Below, in pieces: positions 9,581 to 18,043 of a stretch of DNA of 64,000 nt. Position 1 is the first letter of the stretch. The number at the start of each line of letters is the position of its first letter. Source of the DNA: Minwuia sp. (lineage in GTDB: Bacteria; Pseudomonadota; Alphaproteobacteria; Minwuiales; Minwuiaceae). The stretch is taken from NCBI GenBank assembly GCA_029210175.1, contig JARGPL010000037.1:62001-126000 (forward strand), read 5' to 3'. Both the position numbers and the translations under genes were made by a program. The notes under the pieces were generated by a model. That model searched no databases. It worked only from the letters and a program-made list of their open reading frames with translations, and was not told the origin of the DNA.

Positions 9581-11085
9581 GCCGCGAACGCGAGACCATT
9601 TCCGGGGCGCGAGGCCTCGATCGTGATGAGGCCTTGAGTTTCGAGCAGGATTCACCGGGACGTTCCGGCGTCGACCTGCCGCCCGTACCGGATGCGCCGG
9701 ATCGCCTCGGTGATCTGCGCCGCAAGGATGCCATCGGCCTTCCCGGTCTGGCCGAGCCGCAGGTGGTGCGCCACTTCGTGCGCCTGAGCCGGATGAACTA
9801 CGCCATCGATTACGGGCTCTACCCGCTCGGGTCCTGCACGATGAAGCACAATCCGCGCCTGAACGAGCGGCTGGCGCGTCTGCCGGGCATCGGCGACGTG
9901 CATCCGATGCAGCCGCAGTCCACGACCCAGGGCGTGTTGCGCCTGATGTCGGAACTGGCCCACTGGCTGACCGAACTGACCGGCATGGCCACGGTTGCAA
10001 TGACGCCAGGCGCCGGTGCGCAGGGGGAGATGTGCGGCATGATGGCGATCCGTGCAGCGCATGAGGCACGCGGCGAGCCACGCAAGCGTGTGCTGGTGCC
10101 GGAATCTGCCCATGGCACCAACCCGGCAACCGCAGCGATCTGTGGCTATGAGGTGGACAGCATTCCATCCACCGCGGACGGGCGCGTCGACATGGCAGCG
10201 TTCGAGGCCAAGCTCGGTCCCGATGTGGCGGGCCTGATGCTGACCAATCCGAACACCTGCGGATTGTTCGAGCGTGACATCATCCGCATTGCCGAGCTGA
10301 TCCACGGTATCGGTGGCTACTTCTACTGCGATGGCGCGAACTTCAACGCCATCGTCGGCAAGGTACGCCCCGGCGACCTGGGCATCGATGCGATGCACAT
10401 CAACCTGCACAAGACCTTCTCCACGCCGCATGGTGGTGGCGGACCGGGTTCCGGGCCGGTCGTGTTCTCTGAAGCGCTGGCGCCCTATGCCCCCTTGCCG
10501 AAGGTCATCGAGCGCAATGGCGCCTTCGAGCTGGTGGAACAGGAAGATGGTCCGCGTGTCGGCCGCATGAAGGGTTTCCACGGTCAGTTCGGTATGTTCG
10601 TGCGGGCGCTCGCCTACATGCAGAGCCATGGCCGTGACGGTCTGAAGCAGGTGGCCGAAGATGCCGTGCTGAATGCGAACTATGTCATGGCGAAACTGCA
10701 GGACCTGCTGCCGCCGGCCTTTCCGGGACCGTGCATGCATGAAGTGCTGGTGTCCGACAAGGGGCTGGATGGTACCGGTATCGAAACGATGGACCTGGCA
10801 AAGGCTCTGATCGATGAGGGGTATCACCCGATGACCGTCTATTTCCCGCTGATCGTGCATGGCGCGATGCTGATCGAGCCGACGGAAACCGAAACCCGGC
10901 AGACGCTGGATGATTTCATTGCCGTCATGCGCGGGCTTGTCGAGCAGGCCAAGGCCGGGGAGGCCGAATACTTCAAGGAGGCCCCGACCATGACACCGCG
11001 TCGCCGTCTGGATGAAACCCTGGCCGCGCGGAAGCCCGTGTTGCGCTGGGTGCCGGATGTGCCTCTCGCAGATGCTGCGGAATAG
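9577..11085 (+). CDS. gcvPB: Glycine decarboxylase P protein, subunit 2 (beta, PLP-binding)
   Basis: Second, PLP-carrying half of split glycine decarboxylase, 502 residues. The cofactor lysine is Lys279 in [18 protein letters not shown], and the other PLP-pocket segments [23 protein letters not shown] and CDGANFNAI are intact. Decarboxylates glycine and loads the aminomethyl group onto GcvH. It closes the riboswitch-controlled gcv operon. The lipoamide dehydrogenase (L protein) is not encoded here and is presumably shared with other complexes. Confidence 0.97.
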   Translation: MSRERETISGARGLDRDEALSFEQDSPGRSGVDLPPVPDAPDRLGDLRRKDAIGLPGLAEPQVVRHFVRLSRMNYAIDYGLYPLGSCTMKHNPRLNERLARLPGIGDVHPMQPQSTTQGVLRLMSELAHWLTELTGMATVAMTPGAGAQGEMCGMMAIRAAHEARGEPRKRVLVPESAHGTNPATAAICGYEVDSIPSTADGRVDMAAFEAKLGPDVAGLMLTNPNTCGLFERDIIRIAELIHGIGGYFYCDGANFNAIVGKVRPGDLGIDAMHINLHKTFSTPHGGGGPGSGPVVFSEALAPYAPLPKVIERNGAFELVEQEDGPRVGRMKGFHGQFGMFVRALAYMQSHGRDGLKQVAEDAVLNANYVMAKLQDLLPPAFPGPCMHEVLVSDKGLDGTGIETMDLAKALIDEGYHPMTVYFPLIVHGAMLIEPTETETRQTLDDFIAVMRGLVEQAKAGEAEYFKEAPTMTPRRRLDETLAARKPVLRWVPDVPLADAAE

Positions 11086-11093
11086 GCGGCGGC

Positions 11094-11528
11094 ATGGCTG
11101 AGTTCGAAGTTGACCCGCGGCTGGTTGCGGACAGTGTCCAGGTCATGGACCTGCCATTGTGCGCCGTTCGGCTGGTCGATGACAGTCGCTGGCCGTGGTT
11201 GTTGCTGATCCCGCGCAGGCCGGGGGTGACGGAGATCTTCGAACTGAACCAGGCCGACCGTGGCCGGTTGATGGAGGAAACTGCGGCGGTGGCACGCGCT
11301 GTCACCGCCGTGGGTCCGTGCGACAAGACCAACGTGGCAACGCTGGGCAACATGGTGGCCCAGATGCATGTGCACGTCATCGCCCGCCAGATCGGTGATC
11401 CGGCCTGGCCGGGGCCGATCTGGGGTATTGGCAAGCCCGTGCCCTATGCGCGCGCGGAACGGGTATTGACTGTCGAAACCGTCCGCGTGCTGATTGAGAC
11501 AGAAATCGTGACCAGCGTGTCGGAATGA
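11094..11528 (+). CDS. HIT-family nucleotide hydrolase-like protein
   Basis: A 144-residue protein of the histidine-triad superfamily. The catalytic stretch is MHVHVIAR (His92 and His94), preceded by TNVATLGNMVAQ, the usual alphaproteobacterial variant of the HIT core. Such proteins hydrolyse nucleoside phosphoramidates or adenylylated compounds; the physiological substrate here is unknown. It follows gcvPB after eight bases and is probably co-transcribed, but there is no obvious functional link with glycine cleavage. Confidence 0.85.
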   Translation: MAEFEVDPRLVADSVQVMDLPLCAVRLVDDSRWPWLLLIPRRPGVTEIFELNQADRGRLMEETAAVARAVTAVGPCDKTNVATLGNMVAQMHVHVIARQIGDPAWPGPIWGIGKPVPYARAERVLTVETVRVLIETEIVTSVSE

Positions 11529-11547
11529 GACTCGAAAGGGCCAGCAT

Positions 11548-11925
11548 ATGGACTTCGCAAATCTCAAACTCAGCCGGAAACCGAACCAGTTCCTGATGGC
11601 GCCACCGGGTCTGTGCCAGATGGCCCAGCCCCATGCCGACAGCCCTGTGTTCCCCATGACCCCGGCTGAACTGATGCAGCGGGTCGACGCGCTCGCCCGG
11701 GGTGAGGATCGCGTCAGTGCGGCGAAAAAGGCACCCGACGGACTGTCCGCGACATATGTCGCAAGGTCCAAGGTCTTCCGGTTCCCCGATATTATCGATA
11801 TCAGCGCGCAACCGCATGAAGATGGCGGCGCAACGCTGGCGATCTATTCCCGCGCACGCTACGGCGTCCGCGATTTCGGGGTCAATCGTGCGCGGATCGA
11901 GGACTGGATCAGCCGTCTGAAGTGA
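11548..11925 (+). CDS. DUF1499-family protein
   Basis: 125-residue protein of unknown function. The C-terminal half has the family features: ATYVARSKVFRFPDIIDI, an acidic turn, AIYSRARYGVRDFGVNRARIEDW. I see no signal peptide, although many relatives are secreted. It starts 19 bases after the HIT gene and is the last gene of the co-oriented gcv run. The family assignment rests on the SRxRxGxxDxGVNxxRI pattern. Confidence 0.75.
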   Translation: MDFANLKLSRKPNQFLMAPPGLCQMAQPHADSPVFPMTPAELMQRVDALARGEDRVSAAKKAPDGLSATYVARSKVFRFPDIIDISAQPHEDGGATLAIYSRARYGVRDFGVNRARIEDWISRLK

Positions 11926-12063
11926 TCAGGCGTCTGCTGCGTGGGCCGCGTTCGAACGTGATTGGCATCACACTGCACAGACTCCGCCGCGCAGGCCGCG
12001 AGTCTGGCACTCCCCTTGCCTATTGCCAGGGCAAGTAACGTAAGGGTCAAGGGGAGCGAAACG

Positions 12064-12516
12064 ATGTCCGACGACATTCTGAATCTTCTGGAAAGCTATT
12101 GGCGGAGCAAATGTGTCGCCAGTTCCCTGCCGACCCGTCGCGACATCGACCCTGCGGAAATCCGACGCTTGCTGGCACATATCGCGTTGATCGACGTGGA
12201 TCCGGACAGCGGTGCCTTCAGCTATCGGCTGGTCGGCACCCGGGTGGTGCAGCAACTGGCCTACGATCCGACAGGTGAGGACCTGCAGGACTGTGCGGGC
12301 ACCGAGCAAGGTTCACCCTTCTGGGTCTTCCTGAGCGCCATCGCAGCCAACCTGGCGCCCCGCGCGGCGGAGGTGCCGTACTTCGGGAACAATGCATCCT
12401 TCGGCACTGTCCGGCTCAATGGCTTCCCGCTGGTGATCGGCGGACGCATCGACAAGATACTCCTCGGCTTCAGTTTTGCCGGTGCAACGATGATGAAGGA
12501 AGCGGCAAGCAGATAA
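12064..12516 (+). CDS. PAS_5-family (PF07310-like) PAS-domain protein
   Basis: 150-residue single PAS domain without an output domain. The pattern LLESYWRSKCVASSLPTRRDIDPAEIRRLLAHIALIDV, then FSYRLVGTRVVQQLAYDPTGEDL, matches the small PAS proteins common in Rhodospirillales. I placed the start at 12064 because AGGGGAGCGA precedes it at good spacing; the frame is open upstream, but the upstream codons have no homologous look. Role unknown, possibly an accessory sensor. Confidence 0.72.
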   Translation: MSDDILNLLESYWRSKCVASSLPTRRDIDPAEIRRLLAHIALIDVDPDSGAFSYRLVGTRVVQQLAYDPTGEDLQDCAGTEQGSPFWVFLSAIAANLAPRAAEVPYFGNNASFGTVRLNGFPLVIGGRIDKILLGFSFAGATMMKEAASR

Positions 12517-12911
12517 TACATATTTTATTTGTATAAATAATTATTTGCCGTCGACGTAAGATAATTATATTGACTTGCATGCCGAGGGGATGATTTCATC
12601 CTCATGCAAACAGTGGCACGCGAAATTCGAAACGAACTTCCGGCGTGTCGCGGATCACACCTGACGGGTGATCTTCTGTTGCACGAAACGGACTGGCCTA
12701 CCGACCATTCGGGCCCGCGGAATTTGATTGGGCAGCTTGCACCCGCGTCATCAAATGCTAAAGCGCCACGGAGCGAACTCCGTGGGCCCTCGTATGGCAC
12801 GGAGTTCGGGACAATGTTTCCCACGCAGTCACGTCTGTTTTCGTATGTGCTGGTTTTCCGGCTGTTTTCGCCTGTTGTCAGGTTCACTCCGCATGAGGGA
12901 GGAGCCTGATC
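12517..12911 (+). promoter_or_regulatory. 395-bp leader upstream of the cysG operon with AT-rich start and hairpins
   Basis: No convincing gene. The first 60 bases are AT-rich and contain two palindromes (AATAATTATT at 12536-12545, ATAATTAT at 12561-12568). An inverted repeat TTGCATG/CATGCAA (12575-12581 and 12603-12609) encloses GGATGA-TT-TCATCC. A perfect 8-bp hairpin CCACGGAG-CGAA-CTCCGTGG occupies 12666-12685 plus 100 (12766-12785). A GGGAGGAG ribosome site precedes cysG. A TTGACT at 12570 could be a -35 but its -10 is poor. This looks like a control region for sulfur assimilation; no known riboswitch was recognised. Confidence 0.4.
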
Positions 12912-14312
12912 ATGCAGGCGTTTCCGATATTCCTGAAGCTCGACGGACGCCCAGTCCTGCTGGCTGGCGGGGGCGATGCCGCCGCCGCGAAACTGCGCCT
13001 GCTGCGCGCCGCCGGTGCATCCGTGCGGGTGGTCGCAACGGATCCCGAGCCTTGCGTTGCCGATCAGGTGGATGGCGTGCAGGTGCAGCTCTTTCGATCC
13101 GAGACCATCAATGAACACCTGGAAAATGTGATATTCGCCATTATCGGAACCGAGGACGAGGACACCGACAGGTCGTTCGCAGCGGTCGCCCGTGCGGCGG
13201 GTGTCACGGTGAATGTGGTCGACCGTCCGGCGCTCTCGGATTTCACGATGCCCGCCATTGTCGACCGGTCACCGGTGACGGTGGCAATTTCCACGGGCGG
13301 CGCCGCCCCGGCGCTGGCGCGGCAGGTGCGCGGGGCTGTTGAAGCGGCGTTGCCCGCCCGGCTTGGCGCGCTCGCTGGTTTCATCGACAGTTTCCGCAGC
13401 GCCGTCGCCGCAGGACGCGCGACGCCGAAGGCACGCCGCAAGTTCTGGGACGCGTTCCTGTCCGGCCCGGTCGCCCGCAAGGTGCTGGACGGGGAAGAGG
13501 AAACCGCCCGGCAGGACATGCTGACGCTGGTCAATCAGGACGACAGGTCGATCACCACGGGTCGTGTTGCCATCGTCGGCGCAGGTCCGGGCGATGCCGA
13601 ACTGCTGACCCTGAAGGCGCACCGGCTGCTGAAGCAGGCCGATGTCATTGTCCATGACAAGCTGGTCGGTGCCGGTGTGCTGGAACTCGCCCGCCGTGAT
13701 GCCCGACTGGTCTATGTCGGCAAGTCGCGCGGCAATCACCATCGCACCCAGGACGAGATCAATGCCCTGCTGGTGGCGGAGGCGCAGGCGGGTCATCTGG
13801 TGGTCCGGCTGAAGGGCGGTGACCCGTTCATCTTCGGTCGCGGCGGCGAGGAGGTTGCGTTCCTGCACGCCCATGACGTCGAAGTCGAGGTCGTGCCCGG
13901 CATCACCGCAGCCGCCGGGTGTGCGGCAGCCGCCGGCTTCCCGCTGACCCATCGTGGCAAGGCCAGTGCCGTGACATTCCTGTCCGGTCAGGGCAGGGAC
14001 GGTGCACCGGACCTGGACTGGCAGGCGCTGGGCCAGTCCAACCACACACTGGCCATCTACATGGGCATCGACACCGCCGAGGTTTCGGCACGGGAACTGA
14101 TCGCCCACGGGCGCAGCCCGGCGACGCCCGTTGCGGTGATCGAGAACGGGACCCTGCCGACACAGCGGGTCTTGAGGGGGCGGCTGGATGCACTGCCGGC
14201 CCTGGTGCGATCCGAACGGGTGACCACCCCGGCCCTGCTGGTGATCGGCGACGTCACTGGCGAGACAATCGATACGGCGGTGGCGCAGGATCGCCGCGCG
14301 CTGGCCCATTGA
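12912..14312 (+). CDS. cysG: Siroheme synthase (bifunctional dehydrogenase/ferrochelatase and uroporphyrinogen-III methyltransferase)
   Basis: 466 residues with both CysG halves. The N-terminal ~205 residues are the NAD-binding precorrin-2 dehydrogenase/sirohydrochlorin ferrochelatase (PVLLAGGGDAAAAKLRLL, IVDRSPVTVAISTGGAAPALAR). The C-terminal SUMT half starts near residue 217 with VAIVGAGPGDAELLTLKAHRLL and contains VRLKGGDPFIFGRGGEE and PGITAAAGCAAAAGFPLTHR. It supplies siroheme for the sulfite reductase encoded two genes downstream and opens the sulfur-assimilation operon. Confidence 0.97.
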   Translation: MQAFPIFLKLDGRPVLLAGGGDAAAAKLRLLRAAGASVRVVATDPEPCVADQVDGVQVQLFRSETINEHLENVIFAIIGTEDEDTDRSFAAVARAAGVTVNVVDRPALSDFTMPAIVDRSPVTVAISTGGAAPALARQVRGAVEAALPARLGALAGFIDSFRSAVAAGRATPKARRKFWDAFLSGPVARKVLDGEEETARQDMLTLVNQDDRSITTGRVAIVGAGPGDAELLTLKAHRLLKQADVIVHDKLVGAGVLELARRDARLVYVGKSRGNHHRTQDEINALLVAEAQAGHLVVRLKGGDPFIFGRGGEEVAFLHAHDVEVEVVPGITAAAGCAAAAGFPLTHRGKASAVTFLSGQGRDGAPDLDWQALGQSNHTLAIYMGIDTAEVSARELIAHGRSPATPVAVIENGTLPTQRVLRGRLDALPALVRSERVTTPALLVIGDVTGETIDTAVAQDRRALAH

Positions 14313-14329
14313 ACGAACGGACAGACCCC

Positions 14330-14641
14330 ATGCCAAGCAAAGCGACGCAGACGACAACGACGGAAATCATCACGGCGAACCGCCTTGGCGATGGTCTGGT
14401 GATCTTCCTGACCACCACGGGCTGGTCGGCCAACATCAATGCAGCGGAGGTGTCCGAAACGAAGGACGCGACGGCGGTGTTGCTGGCCCGGGCGGAGGCG
14501 GATGCCGGGAATGTCGTTGGCCCCTATGCCGTTGCCGTGACGCGGCAGGCTGACGGGTCCCTGCACGCCCAGAAATATCGCGAGGCGCTGCGGACCAGAG
14601 GTCCTTCCGTGCGCACCGACCTAGGTTATCAGGCTGCCTGA
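14330..14641 (+). CDS. DUF2849-family protein in the sulfur operon
   Basis: 103-residue protein of unknown biochemical role, starting at the ATG 17 bases after cysG. It has the family look: a LGDGLVIFLTTTGWSANINAAEV segment followed by AVLLARAEAD and VVGPYAVAVTR. Genes of this family sit between cysG and cysI in many alphaproteobacteria, which fits the position here. An accessory role in sulfite reduction is an inference from synteny only. The reading frame is open far upstream over cysG; that extension is a shadow. Confidence 0.82.
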   Translation: MPSKATQTTTTEIITANRLGDGLVIFLTTTGWSANINAAEVSETKDATAVLLARAEADAGNVVGPYAVAVTRQADGSLHAQKYREALRTRGPSVRTDLGYQAA

Positions 14642-14665
14642 GCGCAGCAATCGGGAGTATCGGAC

Positions 14666-16321
14666 ATGTATGTCTATGACGAACTGGATCGCGGGCTGGT
14701 CGAAGACCGCGTCGAGGAGTTTCGCGATCAGGTCCGCCGCCGGATTTCCGGTGAGCTGACGGAGGAGCAGTTCCGCCCCCTGCGCCTGATGAACGGCCTC
14801 TATCTGCAACTGCATGCCTACATGCTGCGTGTGGCGGTGCCGTACGGCGTGCTGTCTTCGGTGCAGATGCGGAAGCTGGCACGGATCGCGCGGGTCTATG
14901 ACCGGGGCTATGGCCACTTCACCACACGCCAGAACATCCAGTTCAACTGGCCGAAGCTGGAGGAAACGCCCGACCTGCTGGCGGAACTGGCAGAGGTGGA
15001 GATGCACGCCATCCAGACATCCGGCAACTGCATCCGCAACACCACGGCGGACCAGTTTGCCGGTGCAGCCGCCGATGAACTGGAAGACCCGCGCATCTGG
15101 TGCGAGATCATCCGGCAGTGGTCCACGTTCCACCCGGAGTTCACCTTCCTGCCGCGCAAGTTCAAGATCGCGGTGACAGGGGCCGTCAGCGATCGGGCCG
15201 CCATCAAGGTGCACGACATCGGAATCGTGCTGGTGCAGGGCGAAACGGGGGAGACCGGTTTCGAGATCTGGGCCGGTGGTGGTCTGGGACGGACACCGAT
15301 GATCGCGAAGAAGATCCGTGACTTCCTGCCTGCCGCCGACCTGCTGAGCTATCTGGAGGCGATGCTGCGGGTCTACAACCGCTTCGGCCGCCGCGACAAC
15401 AAGTACAAGGCGCGCATCAAGATCCTGGTGCACGAGATCGGGGCCGACACCTATCGGGACGCTGTCGAGGCGGAATGGGCCGACATCCGCCACGGCGCCC
15501 TGGCGCTGCCCGATCAGGAAATCCGGCGTATCCGGGATGCCTTCGCCCCGCCGGCGTTCGCGGCATTGCCGGTGTCATCAACCGGGTTCGAGGCGCGGAA
15601 GTTCGAAGACCGCGCGTTTGCCCGCTGGGTCGCCACCAACGTCCGTCGTCACAAGGCGCCGGGCTATGCCATCGCCAATATCTCGCTGAAGCCTGTCGGC
15701 GGCATTCCCGGGGATGCAACGGCAGAGCAGATGGATGCGGTGGCTGGCTATGCCGACCGCTGGTCATTCGGTGAAATCCGGGTGGCGCATGAGCAGAATC
15801 TGGTGCTGCCTCATGTTCGCCAGGATGATCTCTACGACCTCTGGCTGGCGCTTGGTTCCGTTGAACTGGACACACCCAACATCGGCACCATCGGCGACAT
15901 CATCGCCTGCCCGGGCATGGACTATTGCAGCCTGGCCACCGCGCGCTCCATTCCCGTGGCGCAGCAGATCTCGGAACGGTTCGCCGATCTGGACCGGTTG
16001 CACGACATCGGCTCGGTCAGCCTGAACATCTCCGGCTGCATCAATGCCTGTGGGCATCATCACGTGGGCAATATCGGCATCCTCGGCGTCGACAAGAAGG
16101 GTGAGGAATTCTACCAGATCACCCTTGGCGGACAGGCTGACGAGAATGCCGCCATCGGTCGCATCATCGGCCCCGGCTTTCCCGCCGACGAGATTGTCGG
16201 CGCCATCGAGACCATCATCGAAACCTATCTGTCGGTGCGGCAGGACGGCGAGGCCTTCATCGCCACCCTGAACCGCCTCGGCCAGACCCCCTTCAAGGAG
16301 AAACTCTATGGCACTGCTTAA
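14666..16321 (+). CDS. cysI: Siroheme nitrite/sulfite reductase (CysI-type)
   Basis: 551-residue ferredoxin-like siroheme and [4Fe-4S] reductase reducing sulfite to sulfide. Two nitrite/sulfite reductase repeats are visible. The cluster ligands are CPGMDYC and, further on, ISGCINACGHHHVGNIGILG (C-x5-C and C-x3-C). The N-terminal substrate segment RGYGHFTTRQNIQFNW and TSGNCIRNTTAD are also typical. Sulfite rather than nitrite is inferred from the neighbours cysG, cysH and metZ. A GGGAG ribosome site lies before the start at 14666. The stop lies inside the next gene. Confidence 0.93.
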   Translation: MYVYDELDRGLVEDRVEEFRDQVRRRISGELTEEQFRPLRLMNGLYLQLHAYMLRVAVPYGVLSSVQMRKLARIARVYDRGYGHFTTRQNIQFNWPKLEETPDLLAELAEVEMHAIQTSGNCIRNTTADQFAGAAADELEDPRIWCEIIRQWSTFHPEFTFLPRKFKIAVTGAVSDRAAIKVHDIGIVLVQGETGETGFEIWAGGGLGRTPMIAKKIRDFLPAADLLSYLEAMLRVYNRFGRRDNKYKARIKILVHEIGADTYRDAVEAEWADIRHGALALPDQEIRRIRDAFAPPAFAALPVSSTGFEARKFEDRAFARWVATNVRRHKAPGYAIANISLKPVGGIPGDATAEQMDAVAGYADRWSFGEIRVAHEQNLVLPHVRQDDLYDLWLALGSVELDTPNIGTIGDIIACPGMDYCSLATARSIPVAQQISERFADLDRLHDIGSVSLNISGCINACGHHHVGNIGILGVDKKGEEFYQITLGGQADENAAIGRIIGPGFPADEIVGAIETIIETYLSVRQDGEAFIATLNRLGQTPFKEKLYGTA

Positions 16322-16817
16322 GAACGGTCGCCTCATCCAGGACCGCTGGACCACTGTCGACACCCTCACCGACGCCCTGAAACCTGGTGGTGTTCTGGTC
16401 CCCCTCGATCTCTGGCTGGCGGAGCGCGAGACCCTGCGTGGCAAGAGTGCCGTCGGCGTCATCCTGCCGAACGACGCCGATCTGTCGGCCCTGGCTGACG
16501 ACTACGAGCGTATTGCGGCCATTGTGCTGACCTTCCCGTCGATGGTGGATGGGCGGGCGTTCAGCCAGGCGCGCCTGATCCGTGAACGCTTTGGCTTCGA
16601 TGGCGAGATCCGGGCACGTGGCCCCGTCATCGCGGACCAGTACCTGTACCTGCTGCGCTGTGGCGTCGATGCCGTCGAAGTGCCGGATGACACGAATGTG
16701 GAGACCTGGTCGCACAACGCGCGCCGGTTCTCGACAGTCTATCAGCCGGCCGCTGACGACCGCATCCCGGCCTATCGCCGTCGTCATTTGGGCATACAGA
16801 CTGCCATCGCATCCTGA
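16308..16817 (+). CDS. DUF934-family protein in the sulfur operon
   Basis: 169-residue protein of the DUF934 family, always found beside cysI/cysH in alpha- and betaproteobacteria. Visible family features: LWLAERETLRGKSAVGVILPNDADLSALADD, IVLTFPSMVDGRAFSQARLIRERFGFDGEIRARGPVI, QYLYLLRCGVDAVEV. No cofactor motif is seen. It overlaps the end of cysI by 14 bases, so translation is coupled. A structural or electron-transfer helper for sulfite reductase is plausible, but this is an inference. Confidence 0.88.
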   Translation: MALLKNGRLIQDRWTTVDTLTDALKPGGVLVPLDLWLAERETLRGKSAVGVILPNDADLSALADDYERIAAIVLTFPSMVDGRAFSQARLIRERFGFDGEIRARGPVIADQYLYLLRCGVDAVEVPDDTNVETWSHNARRFSTVYQPAADDRIPAYRRRHLGIQTAIAS

Positions 16818-16844
16818 TGCGATTGCCTTGAGGAATACCTGACC

Positions 16845-17591
16845 ATGTCGCAGCAGACCCCGCAGCCATTCCCGGACGTCGAACGCCTGATCCGATCGTC
16901 CAATCGCGCCCATGAACTGACCGCGTCCTGTGGCGAGATGCAGGGCATGGACCTGATCGCGGCCGCAAGGGATGCCTTTGGCGACCGGCTGACGCTCGTA
17001 TCATCGTTCGGTACCGAGGCGGCTGTGCTGCTGCACATGGTGGCGGAAGTGGATCCGTCGATCACCGTGACCTTCGTCGATACCCGCAGGCTGTTCGGTG
17101 AAACATTGCGCTATCGCGATCAGCTGGCATCGCGGCTGGGCCTGATGGATGTGCGGACCGTGGCGCCGGATCCACGCCGGGTGAAACAGCTTGATGACGA
17201 TCAGATGCTGTTCGACCGCGACAGCAACCTCTGCTGCCATATCCGCAAGGTGGAACCGCTGGAACGTGCCCTGAACGGCTTCGATGCCTGGATCACGGGC
17301 CGCAAGGCCTATCAGGCGGAGACCCGGCGTTTCATGCCTGCGGTCGAGGCTGCGGGCGGCAGGGTCAAGTTCAACCCCCTTGCCACCTGGGCACCGCAGG
17401 CCGTCACAGACTGGTTCACGCGCCACAATTTGCCGCGCCACCCGCTGGAGGCTGACGGTTTCCTTTCTGTCGGCTGCATGCCATGCACGGTTCGCGTGGC
17501 CCCGGGCGAAGACCCGCGTGCCGGGCGCTGGCGCGGGCAGGCCAAGACCGAATGCGGCATCCATGAAGGCGTCGCCGGTGACGGCATCTGA
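16845..17591 (+). CDS. cysH: Assimilatory adenylylsulfate (APS) reductase, CysH family
   Basis: 248-residue thioredoxin-dependent reductase producing sulfite. The four [4Fe-4S] ligands that mark APS reductases rather than PAPS reductases are present: Cys130-Cys131 in NLCCHIRKVEPL and Cys211-x2-Cys214 in VGCMPCT. The catalytic C-terminal cysteine is Cys237 in ECGIHEG. The PP-loop-like SSFGTEAAVLLH segment is near residue 53. The substrate is therefore APS, and no APS kinase is needed. It lies between DUF934 and the rhodanese gene in the cysG-metZ operon. Confidence 0.95.
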   Translation: MSQQTPQPFPDVERLIRSSNRAHELTASCGEMQGMDLIAAARDAFGDRLTLVSSFGTEAAVLLHMVAEVDPSITVTFVDTRRLFGETLRYRDQLASRLGLMDVRTVAPDPRRVKQLDDDQMLFDRDSNLCCHIRKVEPLERALNGFDAWITGRKAYQAETRRFMPAVEAAGGRVKFNPLATWAPQAVTDWFTRHNLPRHPLEADGFLSVGCMPCTVRVAPGEDPRAGRWRGQAKTECGIHEGVAGDGI

Positions 17592-17620
17592 AGACGAAAT
17601 CCAAGTTGGGAACAGACATC

Positions 17621-18043
17621 ATGAGTGATGGATATGCGGGCGACAAAAGCCCCGGGGACACTTTTGCGACCTTGAAGGCCGATGCGGATGCGGTGCTGGT
17701 TGATGTACGCACGGTGCCGGAATGGCAGTTCGTGGGCGTGCCGGACCTGGCGGATCTTGCAAAGGAAGCGCTGTTCGTCGAATGGCAGGCCTATCCCGAA
17801 ATGAAGATCAACGCCGGTTTCGTGGAGGCTGTGACGGCCAAGGGCGTGACGCCGGATCAGACCGTGTTCCTGCTGTGCCGGTCGGGGGTCCGCTCCAAGG
17901 CCGCCGCAAAGGCGCTGACCGCTGCCGGTTTCAAGGCCTGTTACAACATCCTCGAAGGTTTCGAGGGCAATGCCGATGCGGATGGTCATCGCGGCAAGGT
18001 GGGCGGCTGGAAGCATGCCGGCCTGCCCTGGCGGCAGCAATGA
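17621..18043 (+). CDS. Rhodanese-like domain protein
   Basis: 140-residue single rhodanese domain. The active-site loop is CRSGVRSKAAAK with Cys86 expected to carry the persulfide, and the domain opens with ADAVLVDVRTVPEWQFVG. I chose the ATG at 17621; a TTG start 15 bases upstream is also in frame. The stop overlaps the metZ start (ATGA), so the two proteins are made together. In this operon it may channel sulfane sulfur toward homocysteine synthesis by MetZ; that role is an inference. Confidence 0.9.
   Translation: MSDGYAGDKSPGDTFATLKADADAVLVDVRTVPEWQFVGVPDLADLAKEALFVEWQAYPEMKINAGFVEAVTAKGVTPDQTVFLLCRSGVRSKAAAKALTAAGFKACYNILEGFEGNADADGHRGKVGGWKHAGLPWRQQ

Noticed and set aside
12604-12909. 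101-codon plus-strand frame in the cysG leader
   Set aside because: No ribosome site, crosses the hairpins, codon use not coding-like.
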